Both the position numbers and the translations under genes were made by a program. A stretch of 48,962 nucleotides of DNA, taken from SXXZ01 sp041177965 (GTDB taxonomy: Bacteria > Verrucomicrobiota > Verrucomicrobiia > Limisphaerales > UBA9464). The notes beneath the pieces are model-generated. The model was not told where the DNA came from. It made no database searches and saw only the letters and a list, made by a program, of their open reading frames with translations. The stretch lies in the NCBI GenBank assembly GCA_041177965.1, contig JBEGWF010000081.1, forward strand, positions 1 through 48,962. The letters run 5' to 3'. Every line of letters begins with the position of its first letter. Position 1 is the first letter of the stretch. Below are positions 20,058-29,081 of the stretch, one piece after another.

Positions 20058-20897
20058 TCACCCTCCCACGGCGGTGTACTTGCGCAGGCCCCGGGACCAG
20101 GCGAATCGCGCGATCAGGAATGCCGCCACCACCCAGAACGCCTGCAGGCCGAACCCGCGCCACAGGTCATCGCCCCGGATGCGGCCCAGATAGACCCCCG
20201 CGGGGAAATACAGGAGATACGGATAGGGAGACCAGAGGATGACCCGATGCAGGGCGTCGGGAAGGATGTCGAGGGGGAAGAGGTGGCCGCTGGCGAGGTA
20301 TTCGAAGGCGAACTGGATGAAGATGAAGGTGCTGACATCGAGCACCCAGAACGACAACAGGGCCACCGTGTAGGCGATCAGGAACTGCAGCAGACCCGCC
20401 AGGAGCACCGAAAGCGGCACCCATACCCAGCCCCACGGATCGGCCGGACCGACCAGGGATCCACGCTGGAAGAAGAGGAAGAGGGCGACCGGGATCAGGG
20501 CCACGCTGGTGTAGACGACCCGTCCGGAGAGGTACAGGCACAGGCGGTAGGCGAGGTAATCGAGCGGCTTGAGCAGGAACTGGCTCACGGCGCCGTCCTT
20601 GATGTCGGCGGCGATCTGCCAGTCGTCCTCGGCCACGGCGGTGATCGCATCGATGACCGTGACCAGCAGGTAGTAGCTCACCATCTGGGCCAGGGTGTAG
20701 TCGCCGATGGCCGTGCCGGCGGGCCGACCCGAATAGATCGCCTCCCACAGGAAGAGCGTCGCGGTCAACGGGACGAGTCCGAAGGCCGCACGGAAGAGGA
20801 AGTTGGTCCGGTAGACCAGGGTGTTCTGGATGCCCATGGAGAGCACGTGGGCGTACTTGGCCCAGGGCCCGGACACCGCGGGGGCGGAGCGGCTCAT
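20058..20897 (-). CDS. ABC-2 family transporter permease, partner subunit
   Basis: The 279-residue protein has about six membrane helices and the related pattern YRTNFLFRAAFGLVPL, DIKDGAVSQFLLKPLDYL in the first cytoplasmic loop, and a C-terminal RFAWSRGLRKYTAVGG. It is similar in plan to its downstream neighbour, as expected for the paired permease subunits of this ABC-2 subgroup. Its start overlaps the stop of the LON-domain gene by four bases (ATGA), so the three genes form one coupled unit. No ABC ATPase lies on either side in the window. Confidence 0.88.
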   Translation of the reverse strand: MSRSAPAVSGPWAKYAHVLSMGIQNTLVYRTNFLFRAAFGLVPLTATLFLWEAIYSGRPAGTAIGDYTLAQMVSYYLLVTVIDAITAVAEDDWQIAADIKDGAVSQFLLKPLDYLAYRLCLYLSGRVVYTSVALIPVALFLFFQRGSLVGPADPWGWVWVPLSVLLAGLLQFLIAYTVALLSFWVLDVSTFIFIQFAFEYLASGHLFPLDILPDALHRVILWSPYPYLLYFPAGVYLGRIRGDDLWRGFGLQAFWVVAAFLIARFAWSRGLRKYTAVGG

Positions 20898-21586
20898 TCG
20901 TCCACCTCACCCGGATCCACCCCACCCGCTTCCGCCTGGTCGACCTCGGCCAACAGGAACACCATCAACTGCTGGAGCCGTTCCTCGGGGTCGACCGTCT
21001 GGAGGATGACCTGGCGGCCCACCGGGTTGGGGAGCAGGAGCGCGGCGACCAGATCGGCGAACCGGCCGGGTTCGCGGATCCCGGCGAGGGCGCGGATGCA
21101 GTCCTCCACCCGTGTCTCGGGGAGGCGCGGACCCCCGGCGGCGAGCTGACGGATGAGGTCGAGCGGCACAGGCTGGTCCTGACGGAGCCGCGCCTCCACC
21201 AGCTCTAGGTTCCGCTGGAGCAGCGCTTCGATCCCGGGGGAACGCCCGCGATCCTCCTTGACCGGGGTGATCAGGTGCTTCCGGTAGGGACGGGTCTGGA
21301 CGATCTTGCCGAGCCTCACCCGGATCAGGCCCTGGAGCACCAGGTTGGAGGTCCCGTTCGGGTTCTGCACCGACGCGCGGACCAGCCCGAGCGTGGCGAT
21401 CCGGGTCGGGGACTCCCGCACCGCGTCCACCCGCTGCATCGCCATGCAGAACATCCGGTGGGATTCGAGCGATTCGGCCAGCATGGCCCGGTACCGCGGT
21501 TCGAAGATGAACAGGGGCATCATCGCCTGCGGGAACAGGCTGGCCTCCCCCAGGATCATCACGCCCATGCGGTCGGGTATCAGCAT
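20894..21586 (-). CDS. LON substrate-binding-domain protein
   Basis: The 230-residue protein has the N-terminal LON (PUA-like) domain: SLFPQAMMPLFIFEPRYRAML, followed by RIATLGLVRASVQNPNG, VLQGLIRVRLG and a helical C-terminal part ending LQQLMVFLLAEVDQAE. In the Lon protease this domain binds substrate; stand-alone copies lack the AAA+ and protease parts, as here, and their role is mostly unknown. The first gene of a unit with two ABC-2 permeases, it overlaps the next one by four bases. No signal peptide or membrane helix is seen. Alternative in-frame starts exist nine codons downstream. Confidence 0.85.
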   Translation of the reverse strand: MLIPDRMGVMILGEASLFPQAMMPLFIFEPRYRAMLAESLESHRMFCMAMQRVDAVRESPTRIATLGLVRASVQNPNGTSNLVLQGLIRVRLGKIVQTRPYRKHLITPVKEDRGRSPGIEALLQRNLELVEARLRQDQPVPLDLIRQLAAGGPRLPETRVEDCIRALAGIREPGRFADLVAALLLPNPVGRQVILQTVDPEERLQQLMVFLLAEVDQAEAGGVDPGEVDE

Positions 21587-21713
21587 GCCCCGACGGTAAA
21601 GTGGGCCCCTCCCGAAGCAAGGCGGGCGCTCCGGGATTGAATGTCCGGGACGGTTCGGTGTCTATTGAGGCAACGAAGGGGGGAATCCATCCATCCGCCC
21701 CGACATCCCGATC

Positions 21714-22481
21714 ATGAAATCGAACCTCGTTCCCGCGGTGCTGGTGCTGGTCTGCCTGGGCCTCGGCGCCGGGTGGTACATGAACTCCCGGAAGGCCGAA
21801 GAGCAACGGATCACCCTCGAAGGTCAGCGGGCGACCCTGTCGAACGAGCTGGTGACGACCACCGGCCGGCTCACCGAGCAGGTGCGGGTCAACGCGACGC
21901 TCGAGACGAACCTCAGCCAGAGGATCGAGGACATCAACCTGGTCTCCAACAAGTGGGTGGCCGTGTCGTCCGAACTGACGCGCACCACGGCCGAGGCGGC
22001 CCGGGCGGCCGAGGCGGCCAAGGCCGAGATCGAGCGCCGCGACCGCCAGATCTCCGAGCTGGAGGGCGAGAAGGACGACCTGACGAAGAAGATGGGCGAG
22101 CTCACCGGCCAGATCGGCAGCCTCGAGAGCCAGATCAAGGTCACCGAACGGAAGCTTGCCGCCAGCGAGGGCGATCGCGAGGCGCTGAAGAAGGAACTGA
22201 AGCGGCTCATCGCCGAGAAGGCCGACCTGGAGAAGAAGTTCAACGACCTGGCCATCCTCCGGGAGCAGGTGCGCAAGCTGAAGGAGGAGCTGAGCATCGC
22301 ACGACGGCTGGAATTCATCCGCCGCGGGTTGTACGGCTTCGACAAGAAGGGGGCCCAGCTGCTTCAGGAGGGCATCCGGCCCAAGGCGGCGCCCTCGTCG
22401 GCCACCAACGCGTATCCCCTGAAGGTCGAGGTGGGCACGGATGGTTCGTCCAAGGTCGACGGTGGCACGCCCAAGCCTTAG
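21714..22481 (+). CDS. Membrane-anchored coiled-coil protein
   Basis: The 255-residue protein has an N-terminal hydrophobic segment (LVPAVLVLVCLGLGAGWYM, about 5-23) that is either a signal anchor or a signal peptide. About 180 residues of heptad-rich, charged coiled coil follow (ISELEGEKDDLTKKMGELTG, LKKELKRLIAEKADLEKKF). The C-terminal tail is Gly/Pro/Ser-rich. The arrangement suggests a periplasm-spanning or envelope-linked rod. I do not recognise a specific family. It stands alone between the divergent LON unit and moaA. Confidence 0.7.
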   Translation: MKSNLVPAVLVLVCLGLGAGWYMNSRKAEEQRITLEGQRATLSNELVTTTGRLTEQVRVNATLETNLSQRIEDINLVSNKWVAVSSELTRTTAEAARAAEAAKAEIERRDRQISELEGEKDDLTKKMGELTGQIGSLESQIKVTERKLAASEGDREALKKELKRLIAEKADLEKKFNDLAILREQVRKLKEELSIARRLEFIRRGLYGFDKKGAQLLQEGIRPKAAPSSATNAYPLKVEVGTDGSSKVDGGTPKP

Positions 22482-22550
22482 CCCGGGGCGAACCGGTCCC
22501 CGGGCGCCGTCGCCGTTGCGGCCGGGGCGCTGCGGGACCAGAGTGGACCG

Positions 22551-23627
22551 GTGCACGGACCCCTGCAGGACTCCCACGGGCGGGTGATGCGCGACCTTCG
22601 GGTCAGCGTGACCGACCGATGCAACTTCCGCTGCCTGTACTGCCTGCCCGAGACCGAGGAGGCCGCCGACTTCTATCGATCACGGCTCGACGGCCTCCGG
22701 CGGGTTGACCCGTCGGCCACCACCTCCACGCCGATCCATCGTCAATGGAAGCCCCGATCGGAGATCCTCGACTTCGAGGAGATCACCCGGGTGGTGCGGA
22801 TCGCCGTGGGGCTGGGGATTGAGAAGGTCCGTATCACCGGCGGCGAGCCGTTGCTGCGCCGGGGGGTGGAGCGGTTGGTCGGATCGATCGCCGCCATCCC
22901 GGGCGTCCGGGATCTGGCCATGACGACCAACGGGGCCCTCTTCGCGCCGGTCGCCGGTGCGCTCCGCCAGGCGGGCCTCCGCCGGGTGAGCTTCAGCATG
23001 GATTCCCTCGACCCGGAGAACTTCCGCCGGATGACCGGCCGGGACGGACTGGCGGGGGTGCTCGACGGCATCCGACGGGCGCGGGAACTCGGCTTCCATC
23101 CGGTGAAGGTGAACGCCGTGATCATCCGCGGGATGAACGACCACGAGATCCCCGACCTCGTACGATTCGCGGTGGACGAGGACCTGAGCCTGCGATTCAT
23201 CGAGTTCATGCCGCTCGACTCGAGCCGCGCCTGGCAGCGGGATCGGGTGGTGCCCGGCCGGGAGATCCTGGACCGGCTGAGGGAGCGGTTCGAACTCCAG
23301 CCGGTGGACGCCTCCGCCAACCCCTCGGAGACGGCCCGCCGCTGGCGCGTGTCCGGCGGCCGGGGCGAGGTGGGCATCATCGCGCCCGTCAGCGAACCCT
23401 TCTGCGGACATTGCAACCGGCTGCGACTGACCGCCGACGGCAAGCTGAGGACCTGCCTCTTCAGCCTCGACGAGCACGACCTGCGGCCGTTGCTGCGGGG
23501 GGGCGGGTCCGATGAGGAGCTGGCATCCCTGCTCCGCGACCGGGTCCGCCACAAGGAGGCCGGCCACCGCATCGGCCAGGCCGATTTCGTCCAGCCCCAG
23601 CGCTCCATGAGCTGCATCGGAGGCTGA
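22551..23627 (+). CDS. moaA: GTP 3',8-cyclase (molybdenum cofactor synthesis)
   Basis: The 358-residue radical-SAM enzyme starts at a GTG. The N-terminal Fe-S site CNFRCLYC has Cys24, Cys28 and Cys31; GGEP lies at 97-100; and the second Fe-S site is CGHCNRLRLTADGKLRTC (Cys285, Cys288, Cys302). The chain ends in the conserved Gly-Gly that inserts into the active site. MoaA converts GTP to 3',8-cyclo-dihydro-GTP, the first step of molybdopterin synthesis. Between the first Fe-S site and EILDFEEI there is an insert of about 30 residues (roughly 36-68) not present in enterobacterial MoaA. No other moa/moe genes are nearby. Confidence 0.93.
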   Translation: MHGPLQDSHGRVMRDLRVSVTDRCNFRCLYCLPETEEAADFYRSRLDGLRRVDPSATTSTPIHRQWKPRSEILDFEEITRVVRIAVGLGIEKVRITGGEPLLRRGVERLVGSIAAIPGVRDLAMTTNGALFAPVAGALRQAGLRRVSFSMDSLDPENFRRMTGRDGLAGVLDGIRRARELGFHPVKVNAVIIRGMNDHEIPDLVRFAVDEDLSLRFIEFMPLDSSRAWQRDRVVPGREILDRLRERFELQPVDASANPSETARRWRVSGGRGEVGIIAPVSEPFCGHCNRLRLTADGKLRTCLFSLDEHDLRPLLRGGGSDEELASLLRDRVRHKEAGHRIGQADFVQPQRSMSCIGG

Positions 23628-23655
23628 GGCCGACGGGCGACCGGTCCGCGACGCC

Positions 23656-26600
23656 TCAACCCTTGGTCAGGGTCTCGTCGAGATTGAGGAGCACGTTGGC
23701 CAGGGTCATCCAGACGGCCAGCCTGCGATCGTCGAGGCCGGCCGGCCGAGGGGCCGAACCCACCTGGACCAGCGCGGCCGCGGCCTTCGGATCGGACCGG
23801 AAACTCCGCTCCTGCTGCTGCACGAAGGCCAGGAGCCGGCGGTGTTCGGAGGGTGTCGGCGGGCGGCCCACGCAGCGGGCGAAGGCGTACCCGACTCGGG
23901 AGGCGTCGTCGGACCCGCCCTCGGCCAGGATCCGCTGACCGAAGACCCGGGCCGCCTCGAGCAACGTCGGCTCATTGAGACCGGCCAGCGCCTGCAAGGG
24001 CGTGTTCGTGCGGGGCCGTCGCGAGACGCAGACCTCGCGGCTCGGGGCGTCGAAGGTCGCGAAGGTGGGGTAGGTGCAGACCCGCCTCCAGAAGGTGTAG
24101 AGGGCCCGACGGTACAGGTCGGGACCGTCGCTCACCGGCCACTCGTCCATGCCGATCTCCGGACGGAGGAAACCGATCTCCTTCCAGAGGTTGGGCACCT
24201 GCACCGGATGGACGCTCGGACCGCCGACCTTCTGATGGAGCAGGCCGCTGACCGCGAGCGCCTGGTCGCGGATCATCTCGGCATCCAGCCGGAAGCGCGG
24301 ACCCCGCGACAGGAGCCGGTTGTAGAAATCCTTCTCGAGGCGGATCGCATCGGTCGCCGCGCTCTGGCGGTAGGTGGCGGACATGACGAGGAGCTTCTGC
24401 ATCGCCTTGATGTCCCAGCCGCCGGCCACGAACTCGGTGGCGAGCCAGTCGAGCAGCTCCGGGTGGGACGGGGCCTCGCCCTGGCGGCCGAAATCCTCGC
24501 TCGTCTTCACCAGCCCGGTGCCGAAGCAGCGCTCCCAGAACCGATTCACGGTGACACGGGCGGTCAGCGGGTTGGCCGGATCGACCAGCCACCGGGCCAG
24601 CGCCAGCCGGTTGGCCGGCAGACCCTGGGGCAGGGGCGGGAACACCTCGGGAGTCCCCGGAAGCACCGTCTTGCCCCGGGTCAGAAAATCGCCTCGGACA
24701 TGGATGTAGGTCTCCCGGGGCTTGGGCTCGGTGCGCTCCTGCATCACCAGCGTGGTGAACTTCTGGCCGGCCCGCTGCTTGCGCTGCTGCTCCAGGACGA
24801 AGAGCTGGCGCTCCAGGGTCCGCACCTTATCGGAGGCGGAACGGTGGCTGGCAGCGAGGAGGCTCGCTTCGGAATCGGAGCGATCACGGGAGGACTTGGA
24901 TGCGGCCAACCGGACCCCGTCGGGCAGGGGCCAAAGCCGGCTCGGGTCCTTCTCGGTGGTCACCGAGATGCGGAAGCGTCCGATGCAGTGGCTGTTGCCG
25001 TGGTAGTGCTCGAAGCGGAACGTCAGCCTGCTGCCGCCCGGATACCCGGCCGGATCCTGGAGACGGGCGATGAGGAAATGCCTCTCGCCGAAGCGGGGAC
25101 CGATGGCCCAGCCCGTCTTGGGGTTCCGGTCGACGGCGTGTTCGGCACGGTAGTACTGCTGCTCCCAGTCGGCCATGGCCCCGGCGAAGAAGAGGTTGGT
25201 GTTGGCCGGCGCCGGCCCCCGCTTCGGCGCGGCGGCGAACGAGAATTCATCGAGGATGAAGTTGCCGGTGGCCCCCCAACGACCGGGTCCGTTCTTGGGG
25301 AGGCTCGGGTCGGGGAGCACCTCGAGCATCACGGCGGTGATGCCGGTGAGGTCGGTGTCGGCCTCGACGGTGATCGTGTCGTAGATCGGGTTCACGCCGG
25401 TGCCCAGGAGGGAACCGTCGGCGAGGTTGGTGTAGCCCGAGCCGCCGGTGGAATGGGCGTTGACCAGCGAGAGGGTGCGCCACGGGTCCGGCTTCCGGGC
25501 GATCGATTTCTCCCAGGCGGACCGGGTCGCAGCCAATGCCTTGCCGGCCTCGTCGAGTTCCCGGCGGGTCTCCTCCAGACGACGGGCCAGGTGCGCGTCG
25601 CCGTCGGCGAGATCCGGCCGGGGGACCTCGACCGACGGTCCGAGGCTGTAGTTGCCGGAGTCGGCCGTGTTGTTGAAGAAGGCGTAGAAGCGGTAGTACT
25701 CCTCGTGGGTGATCGGGTCGTACTTGTGGGTGTGGCACTCGGCGCAGTTCAGGGTGAGCCCCAGCCAGGCCGTGCCGACGGTGGCCACGCGGTCCTTCAC
25801 CGCCTTGGTCCGGTATTCCTCGGCGTCACCGCCGCCTTCGTCGTTGACCTTGGTGTTCCGGTTGAACCCGGTGGCGATGCGCTGGGCCAGGGTGGGCTCG
25901 GGCAAAAGGTCTCCGGCAAGCTGGTCGATGGTGAACCGGTCGAAGGGTTGGTTGCGATTGAAGGCGTCGATCACCCACTGGCGGAAGGGCCAGATGGACC
26001 GGGCGAGGTCGACCTGGTAGCCGTTGGAGTCGGCGTAGCGCGCCAGATCGAGCCAACCCCGGGCCATGTGCTCGCCGTAGTGGGGCGAGGCCAGCAGGCG
26101 ATCGACCAGGGCCTCGTAGGCGCGGTCGGACGGGTCTGCGACAAAGCGGGCGACCTCCGAGGGCTCCGGGGGCAGGCCGGTGAGGTCGAGCGAGACGCGA
26201 CGCACCAGTGTGGCCGGATCGGCCTCCGGTTGCTGCCGCAGTCCCTCCTGGGCGAGCCGGGCGGCGATGAACCGGTCGATGGGATTGCGGACCACCGCGG
26301 TCGCCGGCAATGACTCCGGGGGCTTGGGACGCACCGGCGCCTGGAAGGCCCAGTGCTTGCGGGCATCCACCTCGGGCCAGACCGCACCCTCGGTGATCCA
26401 TCGCGTCAGGCTGGCCACCTCGGCCGCGGTCAGCCTCGGGCCCTTGGGCGGCATGACCTCGTCCGGGTCGTTCGATGTCACCCGACGGAGGAGTTCGCTG
26501 GCCTCGGGTTTGCCCGGCACCAGCGCGGCCTTCCCGGACTCGGCCGTCTGGAGCGCCGCCGACCGCGAATCGAGGCGCAGGCCGGCCTTCTGCTTGTCCG

Positions 26601-26736
26601 GGCCATGGCACTCGGAACAGCGGCGGATGAGCAGCGGCTCGATCTCGGCCTTGAAGTCGGTCGCCGCGGCCACCCGGGAAACCAGGAGGGTGCCGGCGAG
26701 CAGTGCGATCGCCTCGGGAAACAGGGGGATCTTCAT
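23656..26736 (-). CDS. Secreted PSCyt1/DUF1549/DUF1553 cytochrome-type protein
   Basis: The start at 26736 gives the signal peptide MKIPLFPEAIALLAGTLLVS ... AAATDF and a 1026-residue protein; a longer ORF adds 49 unlikely residues. A haem c site RCSECHGPDK (Cys40, Cys43, His44) and MPPKGPRLTAAEV form the PSCyt1 domain. DUF1549 follows (YEALVDRLLASPHYGEHMARGWLDLARYADSNG), then a beta-rich central module with a discoidin-like look (roughly residues 420-610). DUF1553 closes it (LLDWLATEFVAGGWDIKAM, SREVCVSRRPRTNTPLQALAGLN). Such proteins are abundant in Planctomycetes and Verrucomicrobia, and their function is unsettled, possibly polymer degradation or electron transfer. The usual DUF1501 partner gene is absent. 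Confidence 0.92.
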   Translation of the reverse strand: MKIPLFPEAIALLAGTLLVSRVAAATDFKAEIEPLLIRRCSECHGPDKQKAGLRLDSRSAALQTAESGKAALVPGKPEASELLRRVTSNDPDEVMPPKGPRLTAAEVASLTRWITEGAVWPEVDARKHWAFQAPVRPKPPESLPATAVVRNPIDRFIAARLAQEGLRQQPEADPATLVRRVSLDLTGLPPEPSEVARFVADPSDRAYEALVDRLLASPHYGEHMARGWLDLARYADSNGYQVDLARSIWPFRQWVIDAFNRNQPFDRFTIDQLAGDLLPEPTLAQRIATGFNRNTKVNDEGGGDAEEYRTKAVKDRVATVGTAWLGLTLNCAECHTHKYDPITHEEYYRFYAFFNNTADSGNYSLGPSVEVPRPDLADGDAHLARRLEETRRELDEAGKALAATRSAWEKSIARKPDPWRTLSLVNAHSTGGSGYTNLADGSLLGTGVNPIYDTITVEADTDLTGITAVMLEVLPDPSLPKNGPGRWGATGNFILDEFSFAAAPKRGPAPANTNLFFAGAMADWEQQYYRAEHAVDRNPKTGWAIGPRFGERHFLIARLQDPAGYPGGSRLTFRFEHYHGNSHCIGRFRISVTTEKDPSRLWPLPDGVRLAASKSSRDRSDSEASLLAASHRSASDKVRTLERQLFVLEQQRKQRAGQKFTTLVMQERTEPKPRETYIHVRGDFLTRGKTVLPGTPEVFPPLPQGLPANRLALARWLVDPANPLTARVTVNRFWERCFGTGLVKTSEDFGRQGEAPSHPELLDWLATEFVAGGWDIKAMQKLLVMSATYRQSAATDAIRLEKDFYNRLLSRGPRFRLDAEMIRDQALAVSGLLHQKVGGPSVHPVQVPNLWKEIGFLRPEIGMDEWPVSDGPDLYRRALYTFWRRVCTYPTFATFDAPSREVCVSRRPRTNTPLQALAGLNEPTLLEAARVFGQRILAEGGSDDASRVGYAFARCVGRPPTPSEHRRLLAFVQQQERSFRSDPKAAAALVQVGSAPRPAGLDDRRLAVWMTLANVLLNLDETLTKG

Positions 26737-26918
26737 GGACTCTGGTGTGACCGCAGTCTCGGGCACCCCCCTGCCGAATGCCAGACCGGAAGCATCCCGC
26801 GGGGCGGGAAAAACAGCGGCCCGACATCGGGGCGGGGCCTCCCCGGGGCGTCCTCTCCATGGGATTCCCGAAGGCATGGCCATTTCCGGCGGGGACCGGT
26901 AGGCTGACGAAAGAAACG

Positions 26919-28082
26919 GTGAACCCCACGTCCATCCTGCTTGTCGCCGGAGAGCCCAGCGGCGACCAGCTCGCCGCCGAACTCGTCCGCGCGCTGCGTC
27001 GGCGGACCGGCCCGATATCGCCCCGGTTCTTCGGGATCGGCGGAGCGGCCATGGCCGATGCCGGGGTGGAGATCCTGTGCGACCCGACAGCCCACTCGGT
27101 GATCGGGCCCGCGGACGCGCTGCGCCAGTGGGGCCGATTCCGCCAGGCCTTCCGACGGGCCACCGAGGCCGCCCGCGAGCGGACGCCCGACGTGGTCATC
27201 GGGGTCGATTTCGGCGCCTTCAACCTGCGCCTGCTCAAGGCCATCACGGCGATGGCGCAGGAGCGACAGGGGGTCTTCCGCAACTGGCGACCCCGCCGGG
27301 TCCAGTTCGTGTCGCCCCAGGTCTGGGCGTCCCGGCCGGGGCGGGCCCTCGAGATGCCCCGGATCCTCGACCGGCTGCTCTCGATCCTTCCCTTCGAGAA
27401 GGACTGGTACGCCCGGAATGCGCCCGGGGTCCGGGTCGAGTTCGTGGGCCATCCGCTGGTGGACCGTCACGGGCCGCCCCCGGCACCCCGCTCCCGGGGC
27501 CCCGGCCGCCGACCCCATGTGGTCCTGCTCCCGGGCAGTCGGACCGGGGAGCTGCGCCGCCACTGGCCGGTGGTGGCTCCGGCGGCGCGGACCATCGTCG
27601 AGAGGACGGGCGCGCACTGCACCCTGGTGCTGCCCCACGAGGCGGCCCGGGCCTCGCTCCCGCCGGGGGTGCCGGAACCGGAGGGCCTGAGGGTCCGGAT
27701 CGGAGGTCTCGCCCATGCCCTTTCCGAGGCCGACGTGGCCATCGCCTCGACCGGCACGGTGACGCTGGAATGCGCCTGGTTCGCCGTGCCGACCGTCGCC
27801 CTGTACCGGACCTCCTGGAGCACCTACCAGATCGGCCGGAGGATCATCCGGGTGCCCCACCTGGCCATGCCCAACCTCCTGGCCGGAAAGGCCGTCATGC
27901 CGGAGTTCATCCAGGAGGCCGCAACCCCGGAAGCCCTGGCCCGGGCGGTGCTGGACCTGCTGGAGACGCCCGGAGCGCTGGAGCAGGCGGGGGAGGGTCT
28001 GGCCGGGGTGCGCCGACTCCTCGGTGCGCCGGGGGCCGCCGACCGCGCCGCCGCGGCGATCCTGACGGACGAGACCGATTGA
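26919..28082 (+). CDS. lpxB: Lipid-A-disaccharide synthase
   Basis: The 387-residue GT-B glycosyltransferase is placed at the GTG at 26919 (VNPTSILLVAGEPSGDQLAAEL); an ORF upstream to 26778 exists but would extend past the normal N-terminus. Family motifs in order are GEPSGDQ, FFGIGGAAM, VIGVDFGAFNLRL, FVSPQVWASRPGRA, ILPFEKDWY and EFVGHPLVD. Then come LLPGSRTGELRRHW, ASTGTVTLECAWFAVPTVAL and LAMPNLLAGKAVMPEFIQE. LpxB joins UDP-diacylglucosamine to lipid X, so the organism makes lipid A. It is divergent from the cytochrome gene across a 182-bp space. The start is the least certain point. Confidence 0.92.
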   Translation: MNPTSILLVAGEPSGDQLAAELVRALRRRTGPISPRFFGIGGAAMADAGVEILCDPTAHSVIGPADALRQWGRFRQAFRRATEAARERTPDVVIGVDFGAFNLRLLKAITAMAQERQGVFRNWRPRRVQFVSPQVWASRPGRALEMPRILDRLLSILPFEKDWYARNAPGVRVEFVGHPLVDRHGPPPAPRSRGPGRRPHVVLLPGSRTGELRRHWPVVAPAARTIVERTGAHCTLVLPHEAARASLPPGVPEPEGLRVRIGGLAHALSEADVAIASTGTVTLECAWFAVPTVALYRTSWSTYQIGRRIIRVPHLAMPNLLAGKAVMPEFIQEAATPEALARAVLDLLETPGALEQAGEGLAGVRRLLGAPGAADRAAAAILTDETD

Positions 28083-28116
28083 GCCGGGTCGGAGGGACCG
28101 GTCGCCCGGCGGCGGA

Positions 28117-29022
28117 TCAACGGCGGCCGACCTTCTGCCGGGCCGCCTCGAGCGTCTGCCGCTCGGCCGGAGTCAGGCTGCCGATCCCGTCGCGGGCGAT
28201 CTTCTCGAGGATCGGATCCACCTCGCGGGCGATGAATTCCGCATCGGACTGGGACTGCGGACGGGCGGCCACCGTCGGCGAGCGGAAGGCGGGCCGCAGG
28301 ACGTCGCCGGCCGAGGCCCGGGACAGGGACTTGGCGGCGCGTCGTCGGGCCTTCCAACGTCGCCACCCCTCGGACCACCGATCCCAGGGTGACCGACCCT
28401 GGTGGCCGCCGACCTGGACCCACAGCCAACCGTAAAGCAACCCGCCGAGGTGGGCGGCATGCGCGACGCCGTCCCGCGGTGGCACCATGGTGAAGAAGAG
28501 CGCCACGCCCAGGGACAGGTAGAACAGGAAACGGGCGGGCACCGGGACGATGAGGGCCAGCAGGATCCGCGCGTCCGGTTCGAGACGGCAGAAGATCGCC
28601 AGGAAGGTCATGAGACCGGCCGACGCCCCCACCACTGTGCCGGAGACGCTCTCGGGGAAGGCCGCGCCGACCGCCAGTTGGAGGAGGCCTCCGACGACCC
28701 CACCGGCCAACCAGAGCCCCAACATGCGCGGCCCGCCGAAGGCCGCCTCGATGGGACGTCCGAACATCCAGACCCCCAACCCGTTGAAGAACAGATGCGT
28801 GAAACTGCCGTGGAGGAACTGGAAGCTCACCAACTGCCACACCCATCCCGATCGCCAGACCTGTTCGGACAACGCGCCGTACCGTTGGAGCGACCGCCGC
28901 AGATACACCTCCGCCACGGCCTCCAGTGCGAAGACCGCCACCAGGGCGATGATCAGCCCGAGGGTCCAGGAAAGGCTCCGGCCGCCGTCACCGTCCCTCA
29001 TGTAGTCCCGATCCGAAAGCAT
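28117..29022 (-). CDS. Rhomboid-family intramembrane serine protease
   Basis: The 301-residue protein has six to seven membrane helices in the first 210 residues and a hydrophilic Arg-rich C-terminal tail. The catalytic features are present: HGSFTHLFFN (71-80, oxyanion Asn80), GASAG with Ser134, and HAAHLGG with His191. Rhomboids cleave membrane-spanning substrates within the bilayer. The C-terminal tail (RQTLEAARQKVGRR) is unlike the core family. It is followed by a second rhomboid gene on the same strand, 59 nt away, with only moderate similarity. A start eight codons later (MRDGDGG) is also possible. Confidence 0.9.
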   Translation of the reverse strand: MLSDRDYMRDGDGGRSLSWTLGLIIALVAVFALEAVAEVYLRRSLQRYGALSEQVWRSGWVWQLVSFQFLHGSFTHLFFNGLGVWMFGRPIEAAFGGPRMLGLWLAGGVVGGLLQLAVGAAFPESVSGTVVGASAGLMTFLAIFCRLEPDARILLALIVPVPARFLFYLSLGVALFFTMVPPRDGVAHAAHLGGLLYGWLWVQVGGHQGRSPWDRWSEGWRRWKARRRAAKSLSRASAGDVLRPAFRSPTVAARPQSQSDAEFIAREVDPILEKIARDGIGSLTPAERQTLEAARQKVGRR

Positions 29023-29081
29023 CCGGTCCGCACCCTAGACCGGCGGGGCGCGTTTTTCCAATGCGGATCGGACCCCTTCGC

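Noticed and set aside
23842..26313. 823-codon plus-strand ORF opposite the cytochrome protein
   Set aside because: It overlaps a protein with haem, DUF1549 and DUF1553 motifs on the other strand and has no recognisable domain.
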